Source of the DNA: Bifidobacterium pullorum subsp. gallinarum
GTDB taxonomy: Bacteria > Actinomycetota > Actinomycetes > Actinomycetales > Bifidobacteriaceae
Length of the DNA stretch: 64,000 bases
Direction: 5' to 3'
NCBI RefSeq assembly: GCF_000741215.1
Contig: NZ_JGYX01000004.1
Location: forward strand, 1-64,000
The translations under genes and the position numbers were made by a program. The notes under the pieces were generated by a model. That model was not told the DNA's origin. It was given only the letters and a program-made list of their open reading frames with translations, and ran no database searches. Positions 1 to 11,073 of this stretch are shown piece by piece (the stretch's first letter is position 1; each line of letters starts with the position of its first letter).

Positions 1-1523
<1,523 letters not shown>

Positions 1524-1973
1524 CCTTGCGAAGACATCCGAACGATGACTCCAAACATAATTGACGAGACCGTTTATAAGGAAAACGATCCACACAAAAC
1601 CCCGACCCCCATCAAGGCCCCTCGGCCACTCCCAACAAAGGAGCGGGAATCGGACTGGCAATCAAAATGACTCTACAAAGTAGTACAAACACGCTCTTGA
1701 GTTCTCAAACCACCACCGCACCAGCAGACTTCCTCATCTCTCGGAGAGGAGGCCGCCGTGCTGAGCAGCGAGATATGAATTTACCCCGATGCGTCCGTTC
1801 ATGCAAATCGAAGGACACGAAAACCTGAGGAACCGTTGATATTCCACGGTTCCTTCGGCGTGTCGAAATAGGGCTTCAAAGCCGTTTCCACTACCAGAAT
1901 ATCGTGGTTTCCGCTCGGAAAACACATGCGGAATCGAAGTTCACCGGCGTGTCGTCAAGATGTAACCCGATGC
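1524..1973 (-). promoter_or_regulatory. 16S leader and rRNA promoter region
   Basis: This is a 450-base stretch without a gene between citrate synthase and 16S rRNA. Reading on the minus strand, a TTTGAGAACTCAA element (about 1697-1710) lies roughly 180 bases upstream of the mature 16S 5' end. That resembles the conserved leader/processing element of actinobacterial rRNA operons. I cannot place -35 and -10 boxes with certainty. The part nearest gltA holds the hairpin described separately. Confidence 0.6.
1829..1852 (-). terminator. Probable terminator of citrate synthase gene
   Basis: A perfect 8-bp inverted repeat (GGAACCGT / ACGGTTCC, 8-base loop) lies about 120 bases downstream of the gltA stop on the minus strand. 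It is followed by CAGGTTTTCG, a modest T-tract. It would insulate the rRNA promoter from gltA transcription. Confidence 0.5.
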
Positions 1974-3266
1974 TCACCGCTGATCGAACGGCACATAGTC
2001 GCGTTGCGCGTGACCGGTATACACCTGACGCGGGCGGCCGATCCTGGTATTCGGATCGGCGAGCATCTCCCGGTACTGGGCGATCCACCCCGGGATACGG
2101 CCCAACGCGAACAACGTCGTGAACATCGCCGAATCGAAGCCGATCGCCCGATAGATCAGGCCGGTGTAGAAATCGACGTTCGGGTACAGGTGCCGGGAGA
2201 CGAAATACTCGTCGTGCGAGGCGATATCCTCCAGCTCGGTCGCGATCTCGAACAACGAGCGCTCCCCCGCCGGCAGATCCAGCGTATCCTCACGCTCCAG
2301 GATCTTCTCCAGATAACCGCGGGCAATCGCCGCGCGCGGATCGTACGACTTGTAGACACGATGCCCGAGACCGGAGATACGGTGGCCGCTGTCCTTGGCC
2401 CATTCCACAAACTCGCGGACGGTCTTGCCGGAATCGCGGATCGCCTCCAGCTGACGCAGCACCGCCTCGTTCGCACCGCCATGCAACGGACCGGACAGCG
2501 CGTTGATGCCGGCGGCCACCGCCGAATACAGGTTCGCATGCGCGGAACCGGCGATGCGCACCACCGATGTCGAACAGTTCTGCTCATGATCCGCGTGGAT
2601 GATCAGCAGACGGCCGAGCGCATGCACATACAGCGGATCGGATTCGAACGGCTCATACGGCACGGCGAAACACATGCGCAGGAAATCGTCCACATAACCG
2701 CGCGCATAATCCGGGTACAGCATCGGCTCGTCATGCCGACGCCGGAAGATATAGCTGACGATCGTGCGCGCCTTGGCCATGATATTGACCGCGGCCTCAT
2801 CCAGCTGTTCGGGATCGTCGATGGTGCAGGTCTCGGGGTGGAAGGTGGCCAGCGCGTTGATCGCCGAGGCGAGCACGCTCATCGGGTGCGAGGAACGTGG
2901 GAACGAGCCCATGAACGTGCGGAAGTCCTCACCGACCATCGTCCGGTGGTTGATCTTCGTGCAGAACCGGTCATACTCCTCACGGCTCGGCAGCTCCCCC
3001 TTCGCCAGCAGCCACGCGACCTCCAGGAAATCCGACTGCTCGCACAGCTGCTCGATCGGATACCCGCGGTATCGCAGGATCGAATTGTTCCCGTCGATGA
3101 ACGTGATCTTCGACTCGCACTGCGCCGTGGTCAGGAATCCCGGGTCGAGCGTGACCCAGCCGTCGTTGCGCAACCGCGACACCACAATGCCGTCCGGGCC
3201 CGAGGTGGCCTTGACCACCGGCAGGGTAAAGCTGGCCGAATCCACGTTGAGTTGTGCTGTTGCCAT
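1974..3266 (-). CDS. gltA: Citrate synthase
   Basis: Condenses acetyl-CoA and oxaloacetate to citrate in the cytoplasm. In bifidobacteria, which have a partial TCA cycle, this probably serves glutamate and 2-oxoglutarate supply. The 430-residue product has the type II hexameric citrate synthase layout. The substrate-binding loop GPLHGGANEAVL and the later GLGHRVYKSYDPRA block (catalytic His region) are present, with the family's aspartate motif towards the C terminus. The ATG at 3266 is preferred over an in-frame GTG at 3284 because GGAAAGG sits about 9 bases ahead of it. It is probably monocistronic: map lies upstream with its own terminator and the rRNA operon lies downstream. Confidence 0.95.
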   Translation of the reverse strand: MATAQLNVDSASFTLPVVKATSGPDGIVVSRLRNDGWVTLDPGFLTTAQCESKITFIDGNNSILRYRGYPIEQLCEQSDFLEVAWLLAKGELPSREEYDRFCTKINHRTMVGEDFRTFMGSFPRSSHPMSVLASAINALATFHPETCTIDDPEQLDEAAVNIMAKARTIVSYIFRRRHDEPMLYPDYARGYVDDFLRMCFAVPYEPFESDPLYVHALGRLLIIHADHEQNCSTSVVRIAGSAHANLYSAVAAGINALSGPLHGGANEAVLRQLEAIRDSGKTVREFVEWAKDSGHRISGLGHRVYKSYDPRAAIARGYLEKILEREDTLDLPAGERSLFEIATELEDIASHDEYFVSRHLYPNVDFYTGLIYRAIGFDSAMFTTLFALGRIPGWIAQYREMLADPNTRIGRPRQVYTGHAQRDYVPFDQR

Positions 3267-3393
3267 ATGTGTGCGCCTTTCCACGACTGTATCCGGCCCG
3301 CAAACGGCGTCCTGCCGCCGACGGACCCGATTCCTGTTCCGTTATCACACCGTTTGGCTGGTTGCCGTCATGCCCCACGCCGGCGTATACGAA

Positions 3394-3437
3394 AGCCGGG
3401 GCGCGCTCATCGTAACAAACGTGAGCACGCCCCGGCT
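3394..3437 (-). terminator. Terminator after map
   Basis: A 10-bp GC-rich stem (AGCCGGGGCG / CGCCCCGGCT), extended by a GCTCA/TGAGC inner stem, lies 65 bases past the map stop. On the minus strand it is followed by TTTCG. It separates map from gltA. Confidence 0.75.
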
Positions 3438-3502
3438 CGGGTTGTCTTGACAGATGGCCATCCTCCGAGCGCCCAGCCGTATGCGGCGGCGCCCGGCAGC
3501 CG

Positions 3503-4282
3503 TCACTCGTCGCGGGCGGTCAGGATGATCGGGCCGTTGTCGGTGATGGCGATCGTGTGCTCGCTGTGCGCGCCGCGCGAGCCGTCGGAGGACTTGAGGG
3601 TCCAGCCGTCCTTGGGATCCTGGTAGATCTCGTCGGTGGTCTTGAGGAACCACGGTTCGATGGCGATGACCAGGCCCGGACGCAGCTTGTAGCCGTGGTG
3701 GGCCTTGCCGTCGTTGGGCACATGCGGGTCGCCGTGCATGATGTGGCCGACGCCGTGGCCGCCGAACTCCAGGTTGATCGGGTAGCCGTAGGAGCGGGCC
3801 ACATCGCCGACGGCGCAGGACACATCACCCAAGCGGTTGCCGGACTGCGCGGCGTCGATGGCGGCGGCGAGCGCCTCCTCGGTGCACTTGATCAGGCGCA
3901 GGTCCTCGGGGTCCTTCTTCTCGCCGACCACGAAGCTGATGGCGGAGTCGGCCACCCAGCCGTCCACGCTGATCGCCAGGTCGAGGCTCAGCAGGTCGCC
4001 GTCCTTCAGCGCGTAGTCGTACGGCACGCCGTGCAGCACCGCGTCGTTGACGGAGGTGCAGATGTAGTGGGCGAACGGACCGGTGCCGAAGTCGGGGGCG
4101 TAATCCACGTAGCAGGATTCCGCGCCCTTGCGGCTTTCGATGCGGCGACGCACGAAGTCGTCAATCTCCAGCAGATTGGTGCCGACCTTGGTCATGGCCT
4201 TCAGGTCGGTCAGGATGCCGGCCACGAAACGGCCGGCGGGCTTCATCGCTTCGATTTCCGATGGTGTCTTCAGTTCGATCAT
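3503..4282 (-). CDS. map: Methionine aminopeptidase, type I
   Basis: Removes the initiator methionine from nascent proteins; a cytosolic two-metal enzyme. The 259-residue product has the pita-bread fold signature. Metal-ligand regions are visible: the aspartates in LSLDLAISVDGWVADSA, the histidine in the GGHGVGHIMHGDPHVPN block, then IAIEPWF and the C-terminal HSEHTIAIT. No N-terminal zinc-finger or SH3-binding extension is present. The ATG at 4282 was chosen because the upstream extension is not conserved-looking and a TAAGGT-type site precedes this ATG. The gene follows the HdeD-like gene by 58 bases on the same strand, so co-transcription is possible. Confidence 0.95.
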   Translation of the reverse strand: MIELKTPSEIEAMKPAGRFVAGILTDLKAMTKVGTNLLEIDDFVRRRIESRKGAESCYVDYAPDFGTGPFAHYICTSVNDAVLHGVPYDYALKDGDLLSLDLAISVDGWVADSAISFVVGEKKDPEDLRLIKCTEEALAAAIDAAQSGNRLGDVSCAVGDVARSYGYPINLEFGGHGVGHIMHGDPHVPNDGKAHHGYKLRPGLVIAIEPWFLKTTDEIYQDPKDGWTLKSSDGSRGAHSEHTIAITDNGPIILTARDE

Positions 4283-4340
4283 GCTTGCTACCTTACTTCG
4301 CGCGCCCAACATATGGACACCATCGGCATCATCGTTCCGC

Positions 4341-5162
4341 TTACCTGGCCTTCGGCGTGCGGCCGAAGCTGAAGGCGCGCACGACGGAGGCGACGCCCAT
4401 CACGATCAGGGCGATGCCGCCGAAGACCATCAGCCACATGGCCGAGCTCAACGGGGCGAACAGGACGATCAGGCCGGCGATCACCGAGACGATGGCGTAC
4501 AGCACCGACCAGCCGGATTGCGGCAGCTTCCAGGATTCCAGCAGGGCGGTGACGCCCTCGATGATCCAGCCGATGCCGACCACCAGTGTGATCATGACCA
4601 GCATGGTGGTGCCGGACAGGGCGGCGTTCTTCAACACCACCACGCCGCCGATGGACAGCAGGATGCCGACGAAGACGTTCAGCACGCGCCAGCCCGCCGG
4701 CAGGCCGAGTTCCACGATGGACGAGACGATGCGGATGACGCCGGAGACCACGAAGTAGATGCCGAGCAGCACCGCCGCGATGACCAACGTATGGCTGGGC
4801 CACAGCAGCAGCGCCAGGCCGAGCACGACCGCGGCCACGCCGATGACGCCGTACAGGGCCCGCACCGCGTTCTTGGCCTGCTGCGGCAGCATCTGCTCGA
4901 ACAGTTTGAACGGATCGCCCGGATGGCCCGGGCCGGGCTGCCCGTAGGGGCCGCCGGAGTATCCCTGATAGCCGCCGTCGTTCGGGGCGCCGCCCTGGGT
5001 GTAGGTGTACTGGGTGTACTGGGCGTAGTACTGGTTGTTATCGCCGTACCCGTCGCCGGCCGCGTTGGGGTTGCCCGCATTGGGCGCGTATGCTCCATAC
5101 TCCGGTTGGCTGCCGGGCTGTTGGCCGTTGGAATCGGGGCCGTTGACGTTCTGATCCGACAT
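4341..5162 (-). CDS. HdeD-family (DUF308) membrane protein with low-complexity N terminus
   Basis: A membrane protein of 273 residues. The first ~90 residues are a disordered stretch rich in Gly, Tyr, Gln, Asn and Pro (repeated YAQYTQYTY and GGYQGYSGGPYGQ-type segments). About six hydrophobic helices follow in three pairs, the DUF308/HdeD pattern (for example VIGVAAVVLGLALLLW and VIAAVLLGIYFVVSGVIRIV). HdeD is linked to acid resistance in enteric bacteria, but the role in bifidobacteria is unknown and I do not infer one. The start at 5162 has AAGGAG six bases upstream. The cytoplasmic side of the tail cannot be told from sequence. Confidence 0.8.
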   Translation of the reverse strand: MSDQNVNGPDSNGQQPGSQPEYGAYAPNAGNPNAAGDGYGDNNQYYAQYTQYTYTQGGAPNDGGYQGYSGGPYGQPGPGHPGDPFKLFEQMLPQQAKNAVRALYGVIGVAAVVLGLALLLWPSHTLVIAAVLLGIYFVVSGVIRIVSSIVELGLPAGWRVLNVFVGILLSIGGVVVLKNAALSGTTMLVMITLVVGIGWIIEGVTALLESWKLPQSGWSVLYAIVSVIAGLIVLFAPLSSAMWLMVFGGIALIVMGVASVVRAFSFGRTPKAR

Positions 5163-5331
5163 GGGATGCTCCTTGACTTGGTGAAGCGGCACGTTGCATC
5201 GCTTCTTTCTTCCATCGTAGTCGTATCTGTTAGACACCGTGACTAATTTCTATGCCATGAGCTGAATGACTCCTCCCCCGTACCCCTTGCGCTCGGCCGG
5301 GAATGTCATCTTGCGCGGATAGTGTGGGACC

Positions 5332-7416
5332 ATGACTACAGCATTGGTTTCCGGACTGGATCCGGCGTCGTTCTCCTCCGTCATCAAACCCTCCCACGAT
5401 CTGTTCCGTTACGTCAACGGACCGTGGATCGACACGTACCGGCTGCCCGACGACCGCTCCCGCTACGGTGCGTTCGACAAACTCGCCGAGGATGCCGAAC
5501 GGCAGATCCGCGACATCCTCGAGGACGAGGATGGCTGTCCTGCCGCCAAATCCCAGGCTCTGTACCATTCGTTCCTGGACACCGACGCCATCGAGGCCGC
5601 GGGCATCGACCCGATCCGCGAGGACCTGGCCCTGATCGACGGCGCCGAGGACAAGGCGTCGCTGGTCCGCGTGCTCGGTTCGCTCAACCCGCGCGACGAG
5701 ATCGACCTGTTCGGCATGGGCGTCTATGGCGACCCCGCGGATCCGGATACCAATATCCTGCATCTGGTGCAGGGCGGCATCGGCCTGCCCGACGAGGCCT
5801 ACTACCGCGAGGACCGTTACGAGCCGATCCGCCAGGCCTACGTCGATATGGTCTCCACGCTGCTGCGGCTGGCCGGCTACGCCGAGCATCACGCCGACTC
5901 CGACGCCATGGCGAAGCGCTTCCTGGACGTCGAGACGCGCATCGCGGCGCATCATTGGGATAACGTGGCCGTTCGGGATCCGCAGAAAACCTACAACATG
6001 ACCTCGTTCGATCAGCTGTGCGCCATGCTCTCCCATGTCGACATCGCGGCCTGGGCCGACGCCTGGCAGGCGTCCTATGACGCCTCGCCCGCGAGCGCGG
6101 CGCAGCCGGTGGATATGAGGACCGTGCTCGCCAACGTCAACGTATGCGAGCCGAGCTTCTTCACCGGGCTCGATGAGTTCTGGGATCGGGCCGATGTGGA
6201 CGATCTCAAGCTGTGGGCGCGCGTGCATCTGCTGATCGGGTTCGCATCCCTGCTGGGCAAGCAGTTCGATGAGGCCCAGTTCGAGTTCTTCGGCAAGACG
6301 CTGGCCGGCACCAAGAAGCAGCGCGACCGCTGGAAGCGTGCGGTTTCCCTGGTCAACCGCGCATGCGGCGAGGAGGTCGGCAAGGAATACGTGCGCCGGC
6401 ATTTCCCCGAAAGCTCCAAGCAGCGCATGCAGGACCTGGTATCCAACCTGATCGGCGCCTACCGTGTCTCGATCGAACACAGCGACTGGCTGGGCGAGCA
6501 GACCAAGGCCAAGGCCCTGGAGAAGCTCTCCAAGTTCACGCCGATGATCGGCTACACGGACCATTGGCGCGATTACACGGCGCTCGACATCCGGTCCGAG
6601 GCCGGCATCGTGGATAACATGCGCGCCGTCTGCCTGTATGAGTACGGCTATCAGTTCACCAAGGTCGGCAAGCCCGTGGACCGCGGCGAGTGGCTGATGA
6701 ACCCGCAGACCGTGAACGCCTACTACGAGCCTTCGATGAACGTCATCGTGTTCCCGGCGGCCATCCTGCAACCGCCGTTCTTCAATGCCGAGGCGGAGGA
6801 CGCCGCGAACTACGGCGGCATCGGCGCGGTCATCGGCCATGAGATCGGCCACGGCTTCGACGATCAGGGCAGCCAGTACGACGGCGACGGCAAGCTCAAC
6901 AACTGGTGGACCGATGAGGACCGTGCGAACTTCGAAGCCCGCACGAAGGCGCTGATCGAGCAGTACAACGCCTTCGTGCCGACCCAGCTGCAGGAGAAGT
7001 ACGCCGATGATCCGGACCAGGCCCCGCACGTCAACGGCGCACTGACCATCGGCGAGAACATCGGCGATCTGGGCGGCGTCGGCATTGCGCTCAAGGCCTA
7101 TGCCATCGCACTGGACAAGGCCGCGGGACGCGAGAACGACGGTTCGCCCGAAGCCATTGCCGAGGCGTTGGCGCAGTCGCCGGTGATGGACGGATTCACC
7201 GGACTGCAGCGCTTCTTCCTGAGCTATGCCTCGATCTGGCGCACCACGCAGCGTGACGAGCTGGCCGAACAGTATCTGCAGATCGACCCGCATTCCCCCG
7301 CCGAGTTCCGCACCAACGGCATCGCCCGCAACGTGGATCTGTTCTACACGGCGTTCGAGGTCAAGCCCGGAGACCCGATGTGGCTGGACCCCGAACAGCG
7401 CGTGCGCATCTGGTAA
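5332..7416 (+). CDS. pepO: M13 family zinc metallopeptidase (PepO/neprilysin type)
   Basis: Zinc-dependent oligoendopeptidase of 694 residues, the usual length for bacterial M13 enzymes. The zinc site is intact: HEIGH at residues 503-507 and the third ligand Glu575 in GENIGDLGGV. The C terminus ends in VRIW, close to the family's conserved C...W ending. There is no signal peptide or N-terminal membrane anchor, so it is probably a cytoplasmic peptidase that trims imported or degraded oligopeptides, as in lactic acid bacteria PepO. It is the only plus-strand gene in the first 19 kb. It converges with the Ssb-like gene, leaving a 14-base gap. The symbol is by family resemblance. Confidence 0.92.
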   Translation: MTTALVSGLDPASFSSVIKPSHDLFRYVNGPWIDTYRLPDDRSRYGAFDKLAEDAERQIRDILEDEDGCPAAKSQALYHSFLDTDAIEAAGIDPIREDLALIDGAEDKASLVRVLGSLNPRDEIDLFGMGVYGDPADPDTNILHLVQGGIGLPDEAYYREDRYEPIRQAYVDMVSTLLRLAGYAEHHADSDAMAKRFLDVETRIAAHHWDNVAVRDPQKTYNMTSFDQLCAMLSHVDIAAWADAWQASYDASPASAAQPVDMRTVLANVNVCEPSFFTGLDEFWDRADVDDLKLWARVHLLIGFASLLGKQFDEAQFEFFGKTLAGTKKQRDRWKRAVSLVNRACGEEVGKEYVRRHFPESSKQRMQDLVSNLIGAYRVSIEHSDWLGEQTKAKALEKLSKFTPMIGYTDHWRDYTALDIRSEAGIVDNMRAVCLYEYGYQFTKVGKPVDRGEWLMNPQTVNAYYEPSMNVIVFPAAILQPPFFNAEAEDAANYGGIGAVIGHEIGHGFDDQGSQYDGDGKLNNWWTDEDRANFEARTKALIEQYNAFVPTQLQEKYADDPDQAPHVNGALTIGENIGDLGGVGIALKAYAIALDKAAGRENDGSPEAIAEALAQSPVMDGFTGLQRFFLSYASIWRTTQRDELAEQYLQIDPHSPAEFRTNGIARNVDLFYTAFEVKPGDPMWLDPEQRVRIW

Positions 7417-7430
7417 CGCGTCATCAACCG

Positions 7431-8093
7431 TCAGAATCCGGAGTCGGCAAACTCCTCCTGTTCGTCATTGGGAGCGAGTTGGCCGGCTCCTGCCGTATGC
7501 GTATACGGTTGCCGCACATTCGTCGCCGCATCGATGGCGCCGTCCGCGCCCCTCGCCGTACCGTATGATTCCGACGCGGTCTGAGGTGCCGTCGCATCGG
7601 TGCCCCGGTATCCGGCCGCATCGATCTCGACCGGAGCCGCCGGCGCATCCGAAGTCGCAGCCAAAGGTCCGACATTGCCCCCGGATTCCGCCGTCCGGCC
7701 ATCGGAATCGGCATCGCGCTGAACGCCACGCGCCGTTTTATCATCCTTGTAGAACATGGCGTTACCGCAATTCAGGTCATGCCCCACGCTGGAGGCTTCG
7801 ATCACCAGCCGGCTGCGTTCCGCATCCTCCTGCGTCCAGACTTCCGTGTTGAGCTGGCCCGTCACGATAACCGGGTCCCCCTTGCGCACCGAACGATGCA
7901 CGTGTTCGGCAAGCCGCCGGAACGTCTTCACCGTGATCCACGTGGTCGGAAAGCTGCGCCAGACATGCGCCGCATCGTAATATCCCCGCGTGCACCCCAG
8001 ACGAAACGAGCATATCGCGCCCTTCGCCTTGTCGAATATCGCAGGCTCACTGCCTACATACCCCACAATCGTCACCACGCCCAACTGCACCAT
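7431..8093 (-). CDS. Single-stranded DNA-binding protein, likely second paralogue
   Basis: Residues 1-110 form an OB-fold with Ssb features: VQLGVVTIVGYVGSEP, SFRLGCTRGYYD, WITVKTFRRLAEHV and VRKGDPVIVTGQLNTEVW. The remaining ~110 residues are a disordered linker rich in Ala, Asp, Thr and Gly. The C terminus (EEFADSGF) is acidic and ends in Phe, like but not identical to the DDDIPF tip that recruits Ssb partners. Bifidobacteria normally carry a main ssb between rpsF and rpsR; this copy stands alone, so it may be an accessory Ssb or SsbB for transformation-like or repair functions. The start at 8093 was chosen because AAAGGGG lies 6 bases upstream. An ATG two codons earlier would overlap the binding site. 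Confidence 0.85.
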   Translation of the reverse strand: MVQLGVVTIVGYVGSEPAIFDKAKGAICSFRLGCTRGYYDAAHVWRSFPTTWITVKTFRRLAEHVHRSVRKGDPVIVTGQLNTEVWTQEDAERSRLVIEASSVGHDLNCGNAMFYKDDKTARGVQRDADSDGRTAESGGNVGPLAATSDAPAAPVEIDAAGYRGTDATAPQTASESYGTARGADGAIDAATNVRQPYTHTAGAGQLAPNDEQEEFADSGF

Positions 8094-8420
8094 GTCCATC
8101 CCCTTTCCGCAACGGTGTGGACCGCATGAACCACGGCGCACAGGTACGGGTACCGAGGTGGAGGGAGAGAGATAAGGAGCGTCCCGTCTCCTGCGCACCG
8201 TGGCTCATCGGTGCATCCCACTATGCGCGCCGAACCAGGCGGACCGCAACGGCGAGAGGCTTTGGTGACCCCAGACTTCGGTTTCGGGCGTGTTGTGGAT
8301 AACCCCGGTGCATAACCGGCTTGACATCCACAGGCCGTCCCATCTGATTCACGGAGCAGCGGCCGGGGCCTACTCGGACACCCCACCTCGCGGAAACCCC
8401 GCAATCCGACATACCATAAT
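8094..8420. other. Intergenic stretch with one consensus DnaA-box-like site
   Basis: No credible gene is seen between the Ssb-like gene and the proS terminator. At 8294-8302 there is TGTGGATAA, the exact reverse complement of the TTATCCACA DnaA-box consensus. A looser ATCCACAG sits about 30 bases further on. A single good box does not make an origin. It could be a DnaA-dependent promoter element for the adjacent Ssb-like gene, or chance. Confidence 0.4.
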
Positions 8421-8447
8421 GGCCCCTCTCCGGTCGGGAGAGAGGCC
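8421..8447 (-). terminator. Terminator after proS
   Basis: A GGCC-CTCTCC hairpin 27 bases past the proS stop has a short GGTC loop and is followed on the minus strand by ATTATGG. It fits an intrinsic terminator, although the T-tract is weak. Confidence 0.65.
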
Positions 8448-8473
8448 ATCGCATCGAATAATCGCAGTCAGTC

Positions 8474-10288
8474 TTACATCAGCGCCGCGAGCCTGTCGGC
8501 GAGCGCCTGGGCGGCGTCGGCGGCGGGCACAGCCTCGGAATCGCCGGTGGCACGGCCGCGGATCTCGATGGTGCCGTTGTTCACGGTGTCGCGGCCGGCG
8601 ACGGCGATCAGCGGCACGCCGATCAGCTCGGCGTCCTTGAACTTGACGCCCGGGGACACCTTCCTGCGGTCGTCATACAGCACCTCGATGCCGCGCTCCT
8701 CCAACTCGGCGACCAGCTTCTCGGCGGCCTCGAACGCGGCCTCGTCCTTGCCGGTGGCCATGACATGCACCTGGGCGGGCGCCACGATGGCCGGCCAGAC
8801 CAGGCCCTTGTCGTCATGATGGGTTTCGGCGATGCAGGCGAGCACGCGGCTGACGCCGATGCCGTAGCAGCCCATCCACACCGGCACGGTCTTGCCGTTC
8901 TGGTCGAGCACCTTCAGGTCCAGGGCCTTGGAGTACTTCAGGCCCAGCTGGAACACCTGGCCGATCTCCACGCCGCGCTCGAAGCTTAAGGGGCCGGAGC
9001 CGTCCGGGCTCATGTCGCCATGGCGCACTTCCACGGCCTCCACGGTGCCGTCGGCCTCGAAGTCGCGGCCGTAGACGGCGTGGAACGCATGCTTGCCCGG
9101 TTCGTCGCCGCCGATGATCCACTCGGAGCCACGGGCCACATGCGCGTCGATGAAGAACCGCACCGGTTCGGCCACGCCTGCCGCCTCAGCCTGCTTGCCG
9201 AACATCATCGGGCCCATGTAGCCGGCCACCAGCTCCGGATGCGCCTTGAGGTCGGCCTCAGTGGCCTCCTCCAGCTCGGACGGGGCGAACTGGGCTTCCA
9301 GACGCTTCATATCCACCTGACGGTCGCCCGGCACGGCCACGGCGACGACCTCGCGCCACGGCTTGTCGTGATCCTCGTCCTCGGCATGCAACACGGTGAC
9401 GGCCACGGTCTTGAGCGTATCGGCGGCGGTCCATTCACGGCCGTCCGCACGCGGGTACAGTCGGTTCGCGGTTTCGACCAGCGCCTCGATGGTCTTGGAA
9501 TCCGGGGTTTCGCGCTTGACCATGGCGGGGGTGGCCGAGCAGTCGACCTCGGGCACCTCCGGCGTGGTCAACGCCTCCACGTTCCACGCCTTGCCGGACG
9601 GAGCGAGCGCGAATGTGTCCTCGCCGATTGGCATCGGCGCCAGGAACTCCTCGGAGGCCGAGCCGCCCATCGGGCCGGACATGGCGAACACCGGGATGTA
9701 CTTCAGGTCCAGACGGGTGAACACGCGCTCGTAGGCGCCGCGTTCATCCATGTAGGCCTTCTTCATGCCCTCCTCGTCGATGGTGAACGAGTAGGCGTCC
9801 TTCATCACGAACTCGCGGCCGCGGATCAGACCGGCGCGCGGACGGAACTCGTCGCGGTACTTGGTCTGGATCTGGTAGAGCGTGACCGGCAGGTCCTTGT
9901 ACGAGGAGTACAGGTCCTTGACCAGCAGCGTGAACATCTCCTCATGGGTCGGGGCCAGCAGGTAATCGGCCTGGTGGCGGTCCTTCAGACGGAACAGGTT
10001 CTCGCCGTACTCCTCCCAGCGGTGGGTGGCCTCATACGGCTCGCGCGGCAGCAGCGCCGGGAAGTGCACCTCCTGCGCGCCGATGCGGTCCATCTCCTCA
10101 CGAACCACGTTCTCGATCTTGTTCAGCACGCGCAGGCCCAGCGGCAGCCAGGTCCAGATGCCGGGCGCGGCCTTGCGGACATAACCGGCGCGCTGCAGCA
10201 GTTTGGCCGAATCGACGTCGGCATCGGCGGGGTCCTCGCGCAACGTGCGCAGGAACAGCGTAGACATACGAAGTGCTTTGGAACTCAT
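8474..10288 (-). CDS. proS: Prolyl-tRNA synthetase
   Basis: Charges tRNA-Pro in translation. The 604-residue product is the bacterial type with the editing (INS) domain between class II motifs 2 and 3. The N-terminal [18 protein letters not shown], motif-1-region [20 protein letters not shown], motif 2 around [19 protein letters not shown] and motif 3 [16 protein letters not shown] are all visible. A C-terminal anticodon-binding domain ([19 protein letters not shown] onward) follows. An ATG at 10288 is chosen because it starts the conserved [12 protein letters not shown]; a later ATG at 10267 is possible. No strong ribosome binding site separates them. Confidence 0.95.
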   Translation of the reverse strand: MSSKALRMSTLFLRTLREDPADADVDSAKLLQRAGYVRKAAPGIWTWLPLGLRVLNKIENVVREEMDRIGAQEVHFPALLPREPYEATHRWEEYGENLFRLKDRHQADYLLAPTHEEMFTLLVKDLYSSYKDLPVTLYQIQTKYRDEFRPRAGLIRGREFVMKDAYSFTIDEEGMKKAYMDERGAYERVFTRLDLKYIPVFAMSGPMGGSASEEFLAPMPIGEDTFALAPSGKAWNVEALTTPEVPEVDCSATPAMVKRETPDSKTIEALVETANRLYPRADGREWTAADTLKTVAVTVLHAEDEDHDKPWREVVAVAVPGDRQVDMKRLEAQFAPSELEEATEADLKAHPELVAGYMGPMMFGKQAEAAGVAEPVRFFIDAHVARGSEWIIGGDEPGKHAFHAVYGRDFEADGTVEAVEVRHGDMSPDGSGPLSFERGVEIGQVFQLGLKYSKALDLKVLDQNGKTVPVWMGCYGIGVSRVLACIAETHHDDKGLVWPAIVAPAQVHVMATGKDEAAFEAAEKLVAELEERGIEVLYDDRRKVSPGVKFKDAELIGVPLIAVAGRDTVNNGTIEIRGRATGDSEAVPAADAAQALADRLAALM

Positions 10289-10346
10289 GCGTTCCAAGGT
10301 ATTCGCGCGAGGGGACAAGCAGGGGACGCGCCGGGACCGGCTCCCG

Positions 10347-10772
10347 TCACCGGCCCATATGCTCCTCCATGTCCTCGATCTCCTCCTCCAGCTCCTCGCG
10401 GTTCAGGTCGAACGGCGGGTAGACGACGATCGGCAGCATCAGCAGGCAGCCGACCAGGTAGAACACGTCCGCCAGCGGGAACAGCGAGAAGAACTCCACG
10501 GCATTCGGGATCAGGATGCCGACGCACACCACGGCCATGCCGATCGGCGGCAGCGTGGCCCACACCCAACGGTTCGGCGCGCCGTCGCCATTCTTGCGCC
10601 GCAGCGAATCCATGTAGATCGGCACGATGAACAGCAGGCCGCCGATGATCATCAGGATGTCGGTGAGCTTGACCGTGCCCCACGCCGGCATGCCCGGCAT
10701 CTGGAACATCAGGAACACCGCGAACAGAATCAGCAGGCCGATTGTGGACCACACATACGTCAGACGCTTCAT
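10347..10772 (-). CDS. Small four-helix membrane protein of unknown function
   Basis: A hypothetical protein of 141 residues with four predicted transmembrane helices: residues ~5-24 ([14 protein letters not shown]), ~34-53 ([19 protein letters not shown]), ~70-92 ([17 protein letters not shown]) and ~100-120 ([19 protein letters not shown]). A very acidic cytoplasmic-looking tail ([18 protein letters not shown]) ends the protein. I do not recognise the family. It sits 58 bases upstream of proS on the same strand and could be co-transcribed. Base use is like the neighbours, so nothing suggests transfer. Confidence 0.75.
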   Translation of the reverse strand: MKRLTYVWSTIGLLILFAVFLMFQMPGMPAWGTVKLTDILMIIGGLLFIVPIYMDSLRRKNGDGAPNRWVWATLPPIGMAVVCVGILIPNAVEFFSLFPLADVFYLVGCLLMLPIVVYPPFDLNREELEEEIEDMEEHMGR

Positions 10773-11073
10773 GGCAAGCCTCCCTTCACCGGCGATGCGA
10801 ACGCCCGCCGGCAGCCACGGACGGCACCATCATTGGCACCGACCGTCATCGGTATCGGTATGTTCATCCTATCCGACGAACCGTCAAACCGGCGACGCCA
10901 CACACCCGGAACCGTTCACGCGGGCGATTGGCGGGCGTTGGCGGGTGAAACCGCCCCTACGTAGTGTAGTAGCGGAGAATCGTTGTTGCGCCGACCGGCA
11001 ATCGGCAAGAGCCTCGGCTCGACTCTGCGGCATGCCATGAACGATGCTGTACCGGTTCGTTCCCTGCCGAGGT
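10773..11073. other. Intergenic region, nothing identified
   Basis: About 300 bases between the small membrane protein and the AAA/nuclease-like gene, both on the minus strand. I see no credible ORF, RNA gene or strong terminator. It presumably holds the promoter of the 10347-10772 gene. Confidence 0.4.

Noticed and set aside
1926..3626. 566-codon plus-strand frame opposite citrate synthase
   Set aside because: Arg/Gln-rich antisense frame without recognisable motifs; the opposite strand carries a clear gltA.
8294..8302. Replication origin at the DnaA-box-like site
   Set aside because: Only one good box, no AT-rich unwinding region or dnaA/dnaN neighbours.
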